From assembly GCA_963804595.1 (NCBI GenBank), contig CAWDQZ010000003.1:186001-250000 (forward strand): a DNA stretch of 64,000 nucleotides. The letters run 5' to 3'. The stretch is from DASUPK01 sp963804595 (GTDB taxonomy: Bacteria > Actinomycetota > Thermoleophilia > Solirubrobacterales > 70-9). The notes beneath the pieces are model-generated. The model searched no databases. It was not told the origin of the DNA and saw only the letters and a list, made by a program, of their open reading frames with translations. Each line of letters opens with the position of its first letter. Position 1 is the first letter of the stretch. The translations under genes were made by a program, and so were the position numbers. This document shows, one piece after another, positions 31,258 through 38,408 of the stretch.

Positions 31258-31830
31258 ATGGCTCGCCGCCGGTGTCTGATCCCGGTGCTCTTGACGTTCG
31301 CGGCGCTCGCTATTACGGGATGCGGCGGCTCGGGCGACTCCACCGGCTCGACGGTTCGGGAGACGGTGGTTCCCGGCGTCACGGGGAAGCCAGTAGCCGA
31401 AGCCCGTGCAGCGATTACCGACGCGGGACTGGAGGCATTGGTGCAAAAGGGACCGAGCGAAAAACGAGCCGGGACCGTCGTTCATCAGGGCGATCCCGCC
31501 GGGAGCAAGGTTCCCGAACACACGCAGATCACTCTGTACGTAAGTAGGGGTCCCGAGAAGCCCGCTCCAAAGTCCGCAGCCGCTCCGACCCCTGCCGCCG
31601 CTCCGCCACCGCAGCAGAAGTCAGGCGGATGGACCGGTGTCAACGCCGATAACTATCGGCTCGCAAAGGCCCTCTGCCGTGTATATCCGAAGGAGGAGCT
31701 CGCCCGCCGGTTCAAGCTGCCACCCTCGGCCAACGAATTCACAATCGCGGAGAAGTTCGCAGCAGCCCTATTCTCACCCGATTTCCAAGCACCGGTCATA
31801 GAGGGTTGTCTCGCCGGGTTCGGCGGGTGA
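31258..31830 (+). CDS. PASTA-domain lipoprotein
   Basis: A 190-residue exported lipoprotein. Signal peptide with lipobox LAITGC (Cys near residue 22). One PASTA domain follows (VPGVTGKPVAEARAAITDAG, then GTVVHQGDPAGSKVP, about 38-97), the module that recognises muropeptides in Ser/Thr kinases and penicillin-binding proteins. After a Pro/Ala/Lys linker, residues about 125-190 form a small unrecognised domain with two Cys (ALCRVY and EGCLAG) that may pair. A cell-wall-associated role is likely. ATG 31258 is supported by TAGGGT. Confidence 0.8.
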   Translation: MARRRCLIPVLLTFAALAITGCGGSGDSTGSTVRETVVPGVTGKPVAEARAAITDAGLEALVQKGPSEKRAGTVVHQGDPAGSKVPEHTQITLYVSRGPEKPAPKSAAAPTPAAAPPPQQKSGGWTGVNADNYRLAKALCRVYPKEELARRFKLPPSANEFTIAEKFAAALFSPDFQAPVIEGCLAGFGG

Positions 31831-32128
31831 GCTTGCGGGGCGCGTCGCAGCGCCGCCGCTCTAGACGATCGAGCCGCTCGTTGATCCGGCGAAGATTCAG
31901 AAATCGAAAGGCGCGACCGTCCCCGCTCCTGGCCTTGCCGCGATGGAGCTAACGGACTCCCAGCACGAACAGCTCCGGGAGAGGATTCGCTTCGTGGACG
32001 TGGGCTCGCCGGCCTCGCCCAGTAGGACGGCCCCGACGTAGCTCGCCGGGAGGGTCTGCGCCGGCTGCACCTTCACCCGTCTCTCGGGAGCGTCTTGCTC
32101 CACTAGGAATGCTTTCCCTAAGAGAAGA

Positions 32129-32147
32129 AGCCCCGCTAGACGGGGCT
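32129..32147. terminator. Terminator-like hairpin
   Basis: AGCCCCG-CTAGA-CGGGGCT, a perfect 7-base stem. On the minus strand it is followed by a T/C-rich TTCTTCTCTTA; on the plus strand by CCTTCG. It could serve either direction. Confidence 0.5.
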
Positions 32148-32220
32148 CCTTCGTACTTCGGCCGGCCGGCGCGGCCACCTTCGACGGCACCGGGGGCTAA
32201 GTCAGTCGTATCACTCGTAG

Positions 32221-32262
32221 CTGCTTTTGGTCCAAGGCACTAGTCCGCCAGCCCGGCGAGGG
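32221..32262 (-). pseudogene. Relic of a SnoaL-like gene 3' end with its flanking repeat
   Basis: On the plus strand GCTTTTGGTCCAAGGC then TAGTCCGCCAGCCCGGCG. It aligns with the end of the SnoaL-like gene at 30692 (GCTTTTCGTCCAAAGCGGC, then TACTCCGACAGCCCGGCG). On the minus strand it encodes LAGLAD-stop in place of EAAGLSE-stop. The rest of the gene is gone. Confidence 0.45.
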
Positions 32263-32405
32263 AGGCGCATCGCACGGCGTATGGCCGCGCCAACGTAGGG
32301 GCCGCCGAATCACCCGGACAGGGTGACGAATCGCGGCCACGTCAGGGCTACGGTTGCACCGCGAGTCACCAAGACTCGATTCGTCACTGCAAGTGAAAGG
32401 AGTCC

Positions 32406-32486
32406 ATGTCGACGTGGGCGATCACCTGCGACCTGCCGAGATTAGGCGCCGGCTCCGACGGAGGGCGCTATGTTCCGACGCGGTGA
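32406..32486 (+). CDS. Possible 26-codon leader peptide
   Basis: ATG 32406 is preceded by GAAAGGAG, and the frame (MSTWAITCDLPRLGAGSDGG, then RYVPTR) stops at TGA 32484, overlapping the next GTG as GTGA. The overlap suggests translational coupling. A chance frame is possible. Confidence 0.3.
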   Translation: MSTWAITCDLPRLGAGSDGGRYVPTR

Positions 32487-32779
32487 CGAACGCGGAGGCA
32501 AAGAACCTCGAGGCGATCTCCCGGGCGATCGACCAGCACAACTCGAACTGCCCGTTCCCGGCGAGCGAGGTCCGCATGAACCCCTTCGAGTGCGAGCGGC
32601 TCGGCTGGGAGGAGATCCGCGGTCTCCCGATCGTCCCCGATCCCGACCTCGGCACCGGCGCCTTCCGCATCATCTGCTCGCGCGACCAGGAGGGCGAGGG
32701 GATCGAGGAGGCGGAGGCGCTCGGAATCCCGATCGAGGTCGCCGTTCCGGGCGCACCTGCCGAGAAGCCGCCAGCGTAG
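32483..32779 (+). CDS. Conserved-looking hypothetical protein, 98 residues
   Basis: Starts at GTG 32483 with TATGTT at -14 to -9. The sequence begins TNAEAKNLEAISRAIDQHNS and includes two Cys (NCPFP and ICSRDQ), a run of acidic residues in the middle and a Pro/Ala tail. The pattern NPFECERLGW...GLPIVPDP suggests a compact alpha/beta fold; I do not recognise the family. High third-position GC supports coding. The frame is open upstream to 32354, without a better start. Confidence 0.55.
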   Translation: MTNAEAKNLEAISRAIDQHNSNCPFPASEVRMNPFECERLGWEEIRGLPIVPDPDLGTGAFRIICSRDQEGEGIEEAEALGIPIEVAVPGAPAEKPPA

Positions 32780-32812
32780 CCCGCACCCAGCAAACGCGGG
32801 CCCGCCTGGCCG

Positions 32813-33151
32813 CTAGACCCGGAAGTCGTGGACCAGCTCGACCGGAAGAGGCGGCTCGGAGACGTCGCGTCCATGGACTTCCTGCATCCGCTCCACGAAC
32901 CACCGACTGATGTCCGAACCGGACGAGACAAAGCGGTGGTGGGCATCTGGATCGCTTGCTTCGATGTAGACGATGGCAAGGGAGCCGCCATCCGGCATCT
33001 GCTGATGCCAGACGGCTTGGCGCGTGATCCCGGCGTCTCTCAGCGCCGCCGCATATTCGTCCCGGCGAGCACCCGCCATCTCGTCCCTCGTCTCGCGATC
33101 AAGACCCTCCTTCCCGTGCATGATCGGAATGGCGAACATGATCTCGGCCAT
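32813..33151 (-). CDS. Small ferredoxin-fold protein (DUF6176-like)
   Basis: A 112-residue cytoplasmic protein, MAEIMFAIPIMHGKEGLDRE, then AALRDAGITRQAVWHQQMPD and LAIVYIEASDPDAHH. The strand-helix-strand rhythm and the VWxQ...VYxEA pattern recall the DUF6176 group of dimeric alpha/beta barrels. ATG 33151 has GGAAGGAAAG upstream, a clear Shine-Dalgarno sequence. It stands alone between the accessory stretch and the thioredoxin gene. Function unknown. Confidence 0.65.
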   Translation of the reverse strand: MAEIMFAIPIMHGKEGLDRETRDEMAGARRDEYAAALRDAGITRQAVWHQQMPDGGSLAIVYIEASDPDAHHRFVSSGSDISRWFVERMQEVHGRDVSEPPLPVELVHDFRV

Positions 33152-33227
33152 AAACGCTTTCCTTCCGTCGAGACGACCAGATCGCGGGAACCTACTGGGA
33201 ATCGGCCACTCGACGCGACGGGGTGGA

Positions 33228-33986
33228 CTAGTTCAGCGCGGCCGCCAGCCGGCGGCGATGCTCGCGCGCCAGCGGGTGGTCAGCGCCGAGCTCGGTGAAG
33301 ATCGCGACCATCACCCGGCGCAACAGGTCCTTGCGCTCGGGATCCTGCTCGGCGGCCAGGGCCTCCTGGAACCCCTCGAGCGCCCTGTCCGGGTCGCGCG
33401 CGTCCCAGGCCGCGAAGGCCGGCTGAAGCGCATCCGGGCTCGCGCCGTTCGCGCCGAGCGAGAGCTCGGCCCGCGCCGCCAGCCCATCCGCGATGAAGTC
33501 GTGGGGGAACGACTCGAGGAGGTCGCGCGCCTCCTCGGCCTCGCCGCGCTCGAGGAGCAGACGGCCAAGGCCGACAGCGGCCTGAGCGTGTCGCGGGTCG
33601 AGCTCCAACGCCTTGCGAAGCGATTCCTCGTCGCCGGACTCGGCCAGCTGGTCGGCCTCCGAGGGAACGATCCCGTCGAGGAATGCCTCGATGCGGGCCG
33701 GAGGTATCGCGCCGATGAACTCGGCGACGACCTCGCCGTCCTTGAATGCCTTGACAGCGGGGATGCTCGCGATCTGGAAGTCCTGGGCGATCCGCGGATT
33801 GCGGTCGGTGTCGATCTTGGCGAGCTCGATCTTCCCGTCGCGGGCGCTCACGGCCTTCTCGAGCGCGGGCCCAAGCGTGCGGCAGGGCCCGCACCACTCG
33901 GCCCAGAAGTCGACGACGACCGGGACCTGCTTGGAACGCTCGACGACCTTCTGCTGAAAGTCCTGCTCACTGACGTCGCTGATCAT
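33228..33986 (-). CDS. Thioredoxin-TPR protein (CnoX/YbbN-like co-chaperone)
   Basis: A 252-residue cytoplasmic protein. The thioredoxin domain (about 1-105) keeps the active CxxC as WAEWCGPC and the cis-Pro in IASIPAVKAF. Four to five TPR-like helical repeats follow (ALELDPRHAQAAVGLGRLLL and others) to the end, as in CnoX/YbbN, which protects clients from oxidation and hands them to GroEL/DnaK. E. coli YbbN has SxxC; the intact CGPC here suggests that redox activity is retained. ATG 33986 has TACGCT at -13 to -8. Confidence 0.9.
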   Translation of the reverse strand: MISDVSEQDFQQKVVERSKQVPVVVDFWAEWCGPCRTLGPALEKAVSARDGKIELAKIDTDRNPRIAQDFQIASIPAVKAFKDGEVVAEFIGAIPPARIEAFLDGIVPSEADQLAESGDEESLRKALELDPRHAQAAVGLGRLLLERGEAEEARDLLESFPHDFIADGLAARAELSLGANGASPDALQPAFAAWDARDPDRALEGFQEALAAEQDPERKDLLRRVMVAIFTELGADHPLAREHRRRLAAALN

Positions 33987-33993
33987 CTCTTTC

Positions 33994-33999
33994 AGCGTA
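33994..33999 (-). promoter_or_regulatory. Probable -10 element (TACGCT) for the thioredoxin-TPR gene
   Basis: TACGCT at -13 to -8 from ATG 33986. Confidence 0.45.
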
Positions 34000-34008
34000 G
34001 CCGCCTGT

Positions 34009-34968
34009 CTAGTCGGCAGCCGCGGCCGGTTCCGGCTCCGCCGAGGTTGCATCCGGGCTCTCCTCGGCGATCCCGAGGTGCCGTCGCAGGAAGTGGAGCT
34101 GATCCGCGAGCGAGCGGTCGCGCCACTCGAGGTAGATGTCGAAGTGCACGCACGGGTATTCCCGCACCTCCACGTGGCCCTTCGCCTTCCAGGCGGCCGC
34201 ACGTACGGAGGCCGCCGGAATCACCACGTCGCTGTCGGCGATCTGGACCAGGATCGGGCAACGGAGCTTGTCCATCTGCGTGATCGCCCGGTTGGTCCAC
34301 TCGGCGAACACGGCGCGGCCCGTGACCTCGTTGCGCCAGGTCGGGCCCGCGATCGCGCGCATGCCGGGATCGGAGTCATCGGTGGTCATTCCGGCAAGGG
34401 CGCCCGGCGGCCCGACCGTCGGCAGCATCAGCGGCTCTCGGTTGCGAAGCATCCTGACGGTGTCCTGGACGCCGATCCACGTCAGCCTGAGCTGGTGCCC
34501 GAGGCCGGCGTAGCGGCCGATCTGCCTCAGGGTCGCGGCGCCGTCCAGGTCCGGCGTCTGCGAGATGACCGCTGCGATGCGCGGGTCAGCAGCCGCCGCG
34601 TAGACGACGTGACCCCCCGACCAGGAAGTTCCCCAGAGGACGATGCGGTCGGGATCGACCCCATCCAGGCCCCGCGCGAACTCGATGGCCGAGCGATAGT
34701 CCTCGCGGTGCCGGGGCGGCCAGGCGAACTGCCGTGGCTCCCCGGTGGACTCGCCGAACGCCCGGTAGTCGAAGAGCAGCACGTCGAGGCCGACCTCGGC
34801 GAAGGCCTCCGCGAACGGAAGGAGGCCCGAATCCTTGGTCAGGCCGAACCCGTGTGCCATCACAACGCAGGGACGCCCGCGCTCGCTCGCGAAGGCGTCG
34901 CCCTCGCCGCTCAGATGCCAGGCGGCGCAGGTCTCCCCGTGACTGGGGAAGGAGACGTCGGCCGGCAT
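34009..34968 (-). CDS. Alpha/beta-hydrolase (dienelactone-hydrolase/acyl-transferase-like)
   Basis: A 319-residue cytoplasmic hydrolase. The oxyanion-hole start is PCVVMAHGFGLTKDSGL (about 33-49), the nucleophile elbow is LWGTSWSGG (Ser near 120), and late Asp (ADSDVVIP) and His (PCVHFDIY) complete the triad. The family includes X-Pro-peptidase-like and polyketide-transferase-like enzymes; the substrate is open. ATG 34968 lies just inside copy E of the dispersed repeat and the upstream monooxygenase frame runs over this gene in another phase. Confidence 0.82.
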   Translation of the reverse strand: MPADVSFPSHGETCAAWHLSGEGDAFASERGRPCVVMAHGFGLTKDSGLLPFAEAFAEVGLDVLLFDYRAFGESTGEPRQFAWPPRHREDYRSAIEFARGLDGVDPDRIVLWGTSWSGGHVVYAAAADPRIAAVISQTPDLDGAATLRQIGRYAGLGHQLRLTWIGVQDTVRMLRNREPLMLPTVGPPGALAGMTTDDSDPGMRAIAGPTWRNEVTGRAVFAEWTNRAITQMDKLRCPILVQIADSDVVIPAASVRAAAWKAKGHVEVREYPCVHFDIYLEWRDRSLADQLHFLRRHLGIAEESPDATSAEPEPAAAAD

Positions 34969-36385
34969 CGCCACTAAACGGGTTGCTCCTCGGCTGCGCT
35001 CCGAGCACCCTCGCACTAACCGCCTCCGCCGTCACGACCCGTCCGGCGAGCTTCGGAGCCATCCCTCGGGCGGCGCGCTCACGTCCGGCCGGGATCTCCC
35101 GGTTCCAGATGTCGTGCTCGTACGTGTACCACTCGATTTCCATCGTGTGGCGCGGCCGGCTTGTGTAGTTCGCATTGTGGATCGCCTCGTCGTGGCGGAT
35201 CGTCTCCTCCATCTCCGGAGCGGGAGGAAGGGCGTAGTCCCCGCCCAGATACCGGGCGACGAGCTTCGACTGCAGCTCGACGAACGGGAAGAGGGTGGGA
35301 ATCGCCTGAGCGAAGCCGATCAGCGCGAGATCGTCGATCCCCGGCCGGAACATCCGCTTGAAGAGGGGCAGACGGTTCTCGGGAGCGGAGAGGAAATCCT
35401 CGTCGAAGAAGGGGAAGGTGATCTGGTATCCGGTCGCCCAGATGATGGCGTCGACGCGCTCGACGCTGCCGTCCTCGAAGCGGACGCTGCCTCCCTGGAG
35501 GTCCGTGACATTGGGCTTGGCGACCGCGTCGCCTGAGCCGAGCCGCAGGAGCAGCTCGCTGGAGACGGTCGGATGCGCCTCCAGGAACTGGTGATCGGGC
35601 GTCGGGAGGCCGAAGTCCTCCATCCGGCCGGAGGCGAGGTAGGGGAGAGGCTTGGCGAAGAAGCGCTGCAGCTTGAGCGGCACCCGCGGGTTGATCTTGA
35701 CGATCGTGTCGAAGGGCCGCCCCAGGAAGTACTTCGGGATCACCCAGGCGCCGCTCCGGGTCGAGATGAAGACCTTCTCGGCGACGCCCTTGCGCGCCAG
35801 CTCTGAGGTGATGTCCACGCCGCTGTTGCCGATACCGACGACCAGGACGCGCTTCCCGTAGAGGTCGAGCGGATCGTTCGGGCCGATGTAGTGATGGGCG
35901 TGCAGCGTCTCGCCGTCGAAGCTGCCGGGAAAGTCCGGATAGCGCGGGTCCCAGTGGTGGCCGTTCCCGACGATCAGGAAGTCGAACTCCTCGGTGGAGC
36001 CGTCGGCGAGCGTGATGCCCCAGCCGCCGTTCGGCTTGCGCTCGGCGTGCTGCACCGGGGTCTCGAACCGGATCCGGTCCCGGAGTGAGAAGGCGTCGGC
36101 GTAGCGGTGCAGGTAGCCGAGGATCTGGGGGTGGTGCGGGTAGTCCGGGTACTCGTCCGGTCCCATCGGCATGTCCCGGAACGAGACGCCGTCCCGCGAG
36201 GTGTCGATGTGCAGCGACTGGTAGGCGGATGAGAGCCCGTTGGGGTTCCGGAAGTACCAGTTCCCGCCGATGTCGTCGCTCGACTCGAAGCACGTGTACG
36301 GGATGCCCCAGTCGGAGAGAGCCTTGCCCGCCGTGAGGCCGCTGATCCCGGCACCGATCACGCAGGTGGTTGGCTTGGCGGACAC
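34586..36385 (-). CDS. Flavin-containing monooxygenase (C-terminus overruns into the next gene)
   Basis: A FAD/NADPH monooxygenase of the FMO/Baeyer-Villiger class. VIGAGISGLTAGKAL (about 7-21) binds FAD, VVGIGNSGVDITSE (about 177-190) binds NADPH, and the ATGYxxxFPF block is present as WATGYQITFPFF. The FMO body covers about 450 residues, to near position 35030. The frame then passes through repeat copy E and about 380 bases of the hydrolase gene in a different phase, stopping only at 34586 (599 residues). The natural stop seems to be lost. Start is GTG 36385, with TAGACT at -16 to -11. Confidence 0.82.
   Translation of the reverse strand: MSAKPTTCVIGAGISGLTAGKALSDWGIPYTCFESSDDIGGNWYFRNPNGLSSAYQSLHIDTSRDGVSFRDMPMGPDEYPDYPHHPQILGYLHRYADAFSLRDRIRFETPVQHAERKPNGGWGITLADGSTEEFDFLIVGNGHHWDPRYPDFPGSFDGETLHAHHYIGPNDPLDLYGKRVLVVGIGNSGVDITSELARKGVAEKVFISTRSGAWVIPKYFLGRPFDTIVKINPRVPLKLQRFFAKPLPYLASGRMEDFGLPTPDHQFLEAHPTVSSELLLRLGSGDAVAKPNVTDLQGGSVRFEDGSVERVDAIIWATGYQITFPFFDEDFLSAPENRLPLFKRMFRPGIDDLALIGFAQAIPTLFPFVELQSKLVARYLGGDYALPPAPEMEETIRHDEAIHNANYTSRPRHTMEIEWYTYEHDIWNREIPAGRERAARGMAPKLAGRVVTAEAVSARVLGAQPRSNPFSGDAGRRLLPQSRGDLRRLASERRGRRLRERARASLRCDGTRVRPDQGFGPPSVRGGLRRGRPRRAALRLPGVRRVHRGATAVRLAAPAPRGLSLGHRVRAGPGWGRSRPHRPLGNFLVGGSRRLRGGC
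34972..35018 (+). repeat. Dispersed palindromic repeat, copy E
   Basis: TAAACGGGTTGCTCCTCGG then CTGCGCTCCGAGCACCCTCG and CACTAA. CTCGG pairs with CCGAG. It lies between the flavin monooxygenase body and the hydrolase start and is translated in frame at the end of the monooxygenase. Confidence 0.65.
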
Positions 36386-36423
36386 GGGGACCGTGAGTCT
36401 ACGTGGGAACTGGCTGGCTGGCC

Positions 36424-36462
36424 AGGATGGCTTCGCCACCGGATCGCGCCACCGTGGCGGCT
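36424..36462. repeat. Second dispersed repeat: GGCTTCGCCACCGGATCGCG type
   Basis: ATGGCTTCGCCACCGGATCG then CGCCACCGTGGCGG. It resembles 15386-15420 (GGCTTCGCCATCAGATCGCG). Contains a CGCCACCGTGGCG hairpin and ends at the CcdA stop codon. Confidence 0.45.
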
Positions 36463-37207
36463 AGATATCGCTGGAGACGTTGATGCCGAGGCTGTCGAGC
36501 AGGTCCTGCGCCCAGCGGTTGAAGGTGTCGAACCAGCCGGTCAGGATCGCCACGCCGAAGGCGATCAGGATGAGGCCGCCGATGGCCATGATCACCGGGT
36601 AGTGGCGCTTGACGACTGTGAACGCCGTCGTCATCCGGGTGAAGGCGATCGAGGTGAGGAGGAACGGGATGGCGAGACCGGCCGAGTAGACGGCGAGCAG
36701 CAAGGCCCCGTGGGCCGCGGAGCCGGAGAGCGCCGCAGCACTCAGGATCGCGGCGAGCGTGGGGCCGATGCACGGTGTCCAGGCGATGCCGAAGGCCGCC
36801 CCGGCGACGAGCGGGCCGCCGGTCCCCGCGCGCTCGAGGAGGCCCTCGACGTGCCACTCGCGGTTGAGCTGCGGGATGAACAGCGCTGAGACGAAGAACA
36901 GGCCCATCACGATGATCAGCCACCCGGCGATCTTGTCGAGCAGGAGCTGGTGCTCCTGCAGGGTGCTGCCGATCCCGGTGGCGCCGAGCCCGAGCAGGAT
37001 GAAGATCACCGAGAAGCTCGAGACGAAGAGCAGGCTCGGGACGATCACCCGTCGCCAGTCGGCACGCTCGAGGTCGGCTGCCGCAACCCCGGTGACAGCA
37101 GAGAGATAGCCCGGCACCAACGGCAGCACGCAGGGGGAGAGGAAGGAGACGATCCCCGCCGCCAGGGCGGTGAGGATTCCCACTCCTGAGGCTGGATCCC
37201 CGCTCAT
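36461..37207 (-). CDS. ccdA: CcdA-type thiol:disulfide membrane transporter
   Basis: A 248-residue integral membrane protein with six predicted helices. It carries reducing power across the membrane for cytochrome c maturation and related thiol chemistry. The two redox-active Cys are in SFLSPCVLPLVPGYLS (about residue 26) and GIAWTPCIGPTLAAIL (about 148), each followed by the Pro typical of the family. The length matches bacterial CcdA. No cytochrome c biogenesis genes (resB, resC) are adjacent here. Start ATG 37207 lacks a strong Shine-Dalgarno sequence; CAGAAT at -13 to -8 is a weak hexamer. Confidence 0.9.
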   Translation of the reverse strand: MSGDPASGVGILTALAAGIVSFLSPCVLPLVPGYLSAVTGVAAADLERADWRRVIVPSLLFVSSFSVIFILLGLGATGIGSTLQEHQLLLDKIAGWLIIVMGLFFVSALFIPQLNREWHVEGLLERAGTGGPLVAGAAFGIAWTPCIGPTLAAILSAAALSGSAAHGALLLAVYSAGLAIPFLLTSIAFTRMTTAFTVVKRHYPVIMAIGGLILIAFGVAILTGWFDTFNRWAQDLLDSLGINVSSDI

Positions 37208-37279
37208 CAGGGCAATTCTGGCGGACGGATCACGCCTGGGCCAGATCTGAGCGGCAGGCGTGCGTGGGCACCGTGCTTA

Positions 37280-37455
37280 TTACTGAGCAGATCTGCGGAT
37301 CGGCCCGGATGATCGTCCATACGGGCCTGCGTAGGGTTGGACTGCATCATCCGGATCCCCGGCCAACTGCACCCTTTACAAGGCGTCCAGCACGTTGGCC
37401 AACCCGGCGAGGCGGCCTTCATCCCCCTGGGGTCGCCTCGCCGGGCCATTTTTCG
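37280..37455 (+). ncRNA. Candidate small RNA ending in a strong terminator
   Basis: This 296-base gap lies between two minus-strand genes, yet on the plus strand it contains nested inverted repeats (GGATGATCGTCC; AGGGTTGG pairing with CCAACTGCACCCT) and ends in a textbook intrinsic terminator at 37403-37453. No open frame of coding character exists on either strand. A transcript start near 37285 (after TTATTACT) is guessed. No known RNA family was recognised. Confidence 0.5.
37403..37453 (+). terminator. Strong intrinsic terminator
   Basis: CCCGGCGAGGCG and CGCCTCGCCGGG form a perfect 12-base stem around a 19-base loop that itself contains CCCC/GGGG, and are followed by CCATTTTT. Only the plus strand has the T run. 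No plus-strand gene precedes it. Confidence 0.85.
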
Positions 37456-37502
37456 GGGCCGCTATTGGGATGATCGGGCGGCTGGTCAAATAAGCGCCCC
37501 GA

Positions 37503-38393
37503 TCAAGGCTCCGGGCCCGGATCCTGGCCGAGGATGGTGCGCAGGGCCCTTGCCGCCTTCGGCGCCAGCTCTCGGGCGTTGTTGTTGAACATCACGTGGA
37601 CCTGCTCGGCGTCGGAGTCCAGGGCACGCGCTCGGCCGGCGATCTCGTCGAGCTCCTGATGCGAGTAGTCGTAGTCGAAGCGCTCCGCGACGCTGCGGCC
37701 GTGGAGATAGCCCTCGGTGTTGCGCCCGTGGCAGCGCATGTAGGCGAGCGCGTCACTGGTCACGGCGTCGATCGGCGGGAAGATGGGGACGTGATCGCCC
37801 GGAGGCGTGTCCACGGAGACGAAGACCGCGTCATGGGCAGAGAGCCAGTCGAGCACCTTCTCGAACCGCTTGGACGAGGCCCAGCTCCGGCGCCGGAACT
37901 CGACGGCGACGGGGACCGGGGAGAGGCCCTCGATGACCGGCGCCAGCTCGTCGAGCTCGTTGTGGCGGGGGTCGAACGCCGGTGTCAGCTGGAGGAGATA
38001 GGCGCCGAGCTTGCCGGCGTCGGCCAGCGGCTGCATCGCCTCGGCGGTCCGCCGGACCATCTCGTCCTGTATGGCCGGGTCTAGAAGCACCCGTCCGCGC
38101 TCATTCGTCTCGACTCCGTCTCGGAGGTCCTTGGGGAGCTCCTTCAGCTGAGCGGCGTGGCGGGAGAGGAGGCGGTGGAGCTTGACGTCGAAGCGGAAGC
38201 TCTGCGGCGTTCCCTTCGCCCAGCCCTCGACGGTCGAGATGGCCGGGATCGCGTAGAAGCTCGAGTTGAGCTCCACGGCCTCGAAGCGCTCCGCGTAGAA
38301 GCCCAGGCGCTCCTTGGCCGGAAGGCCCTTGGGGTACCAGTGCTCGACGAAGCCCGGGTCCGACCAGCTGGAGGTGCCGACGACGATGGACAC
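37503..38393 (-). CDS. DUF72 protein (long form)
   Basis: A 296-residue TIM-barrel protein of the DUF72/YecE family. Start VVGTSSWSDPGFVEHWYPKG, middle FEAVELNSSFYAIP and RFDVKLHRLLSRH, and late MFNNNARELAPKAA fit the family. A role in endonuclease-like or nucleotide chemistry has been suggested for YecE, but none is proven. Another DUF72 gene is at 44671. Start is GTG 38393, 15 bases after the upstream gene, so the two are probably cotranscribed. Confidence 0.88.
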   Translation of the reverse strand: MSIVVGTSSWSDPGFVEHWYPKGLPAKERLGFYAERFEAVELNSSFYAIPAISTVEGWAKGTPQSFRFDVKLHRLLSRHAAQLKELPKDLRDGVETNERGRVLLDPAIQDEMVRRTAEAMQPLADAGKLGAYLLQLTPAFDPRHNELDELAPVIEGLSPVPVAVEFRRRSWASSKRFEKVLDWLSAHDAVFVSVDTPPGDHVPIFPPIDAVTSDALAYMRCHGRNTEGYLHGRSVAERFDYDYSHQELDEIAGRARALDSDAEQVHVMFNNNARELAPKAARALRTILGQDPGPEP

Positions 38394-38408
38394 CCGTCAG
38401 ATGATCGA

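Larger units (their letters stand above)
31831..32405. other. 575-base stretch with terminator and degenerate repeats, no gene
   Basis: A 97-residue minus-strand frame (31897-32190) is open but reads through a terminator-like hairpin and has no coding features. The terminator at 32129-32147 and a relic at 32221-32262 are the recognisable contents. Confidence 0.5.

Noticed and set aside
31897..32190. A 97-residue minus-strand protein
   Set aside because: It crosses a terminator-like hairpin and has no start signal or recognisable sequence.
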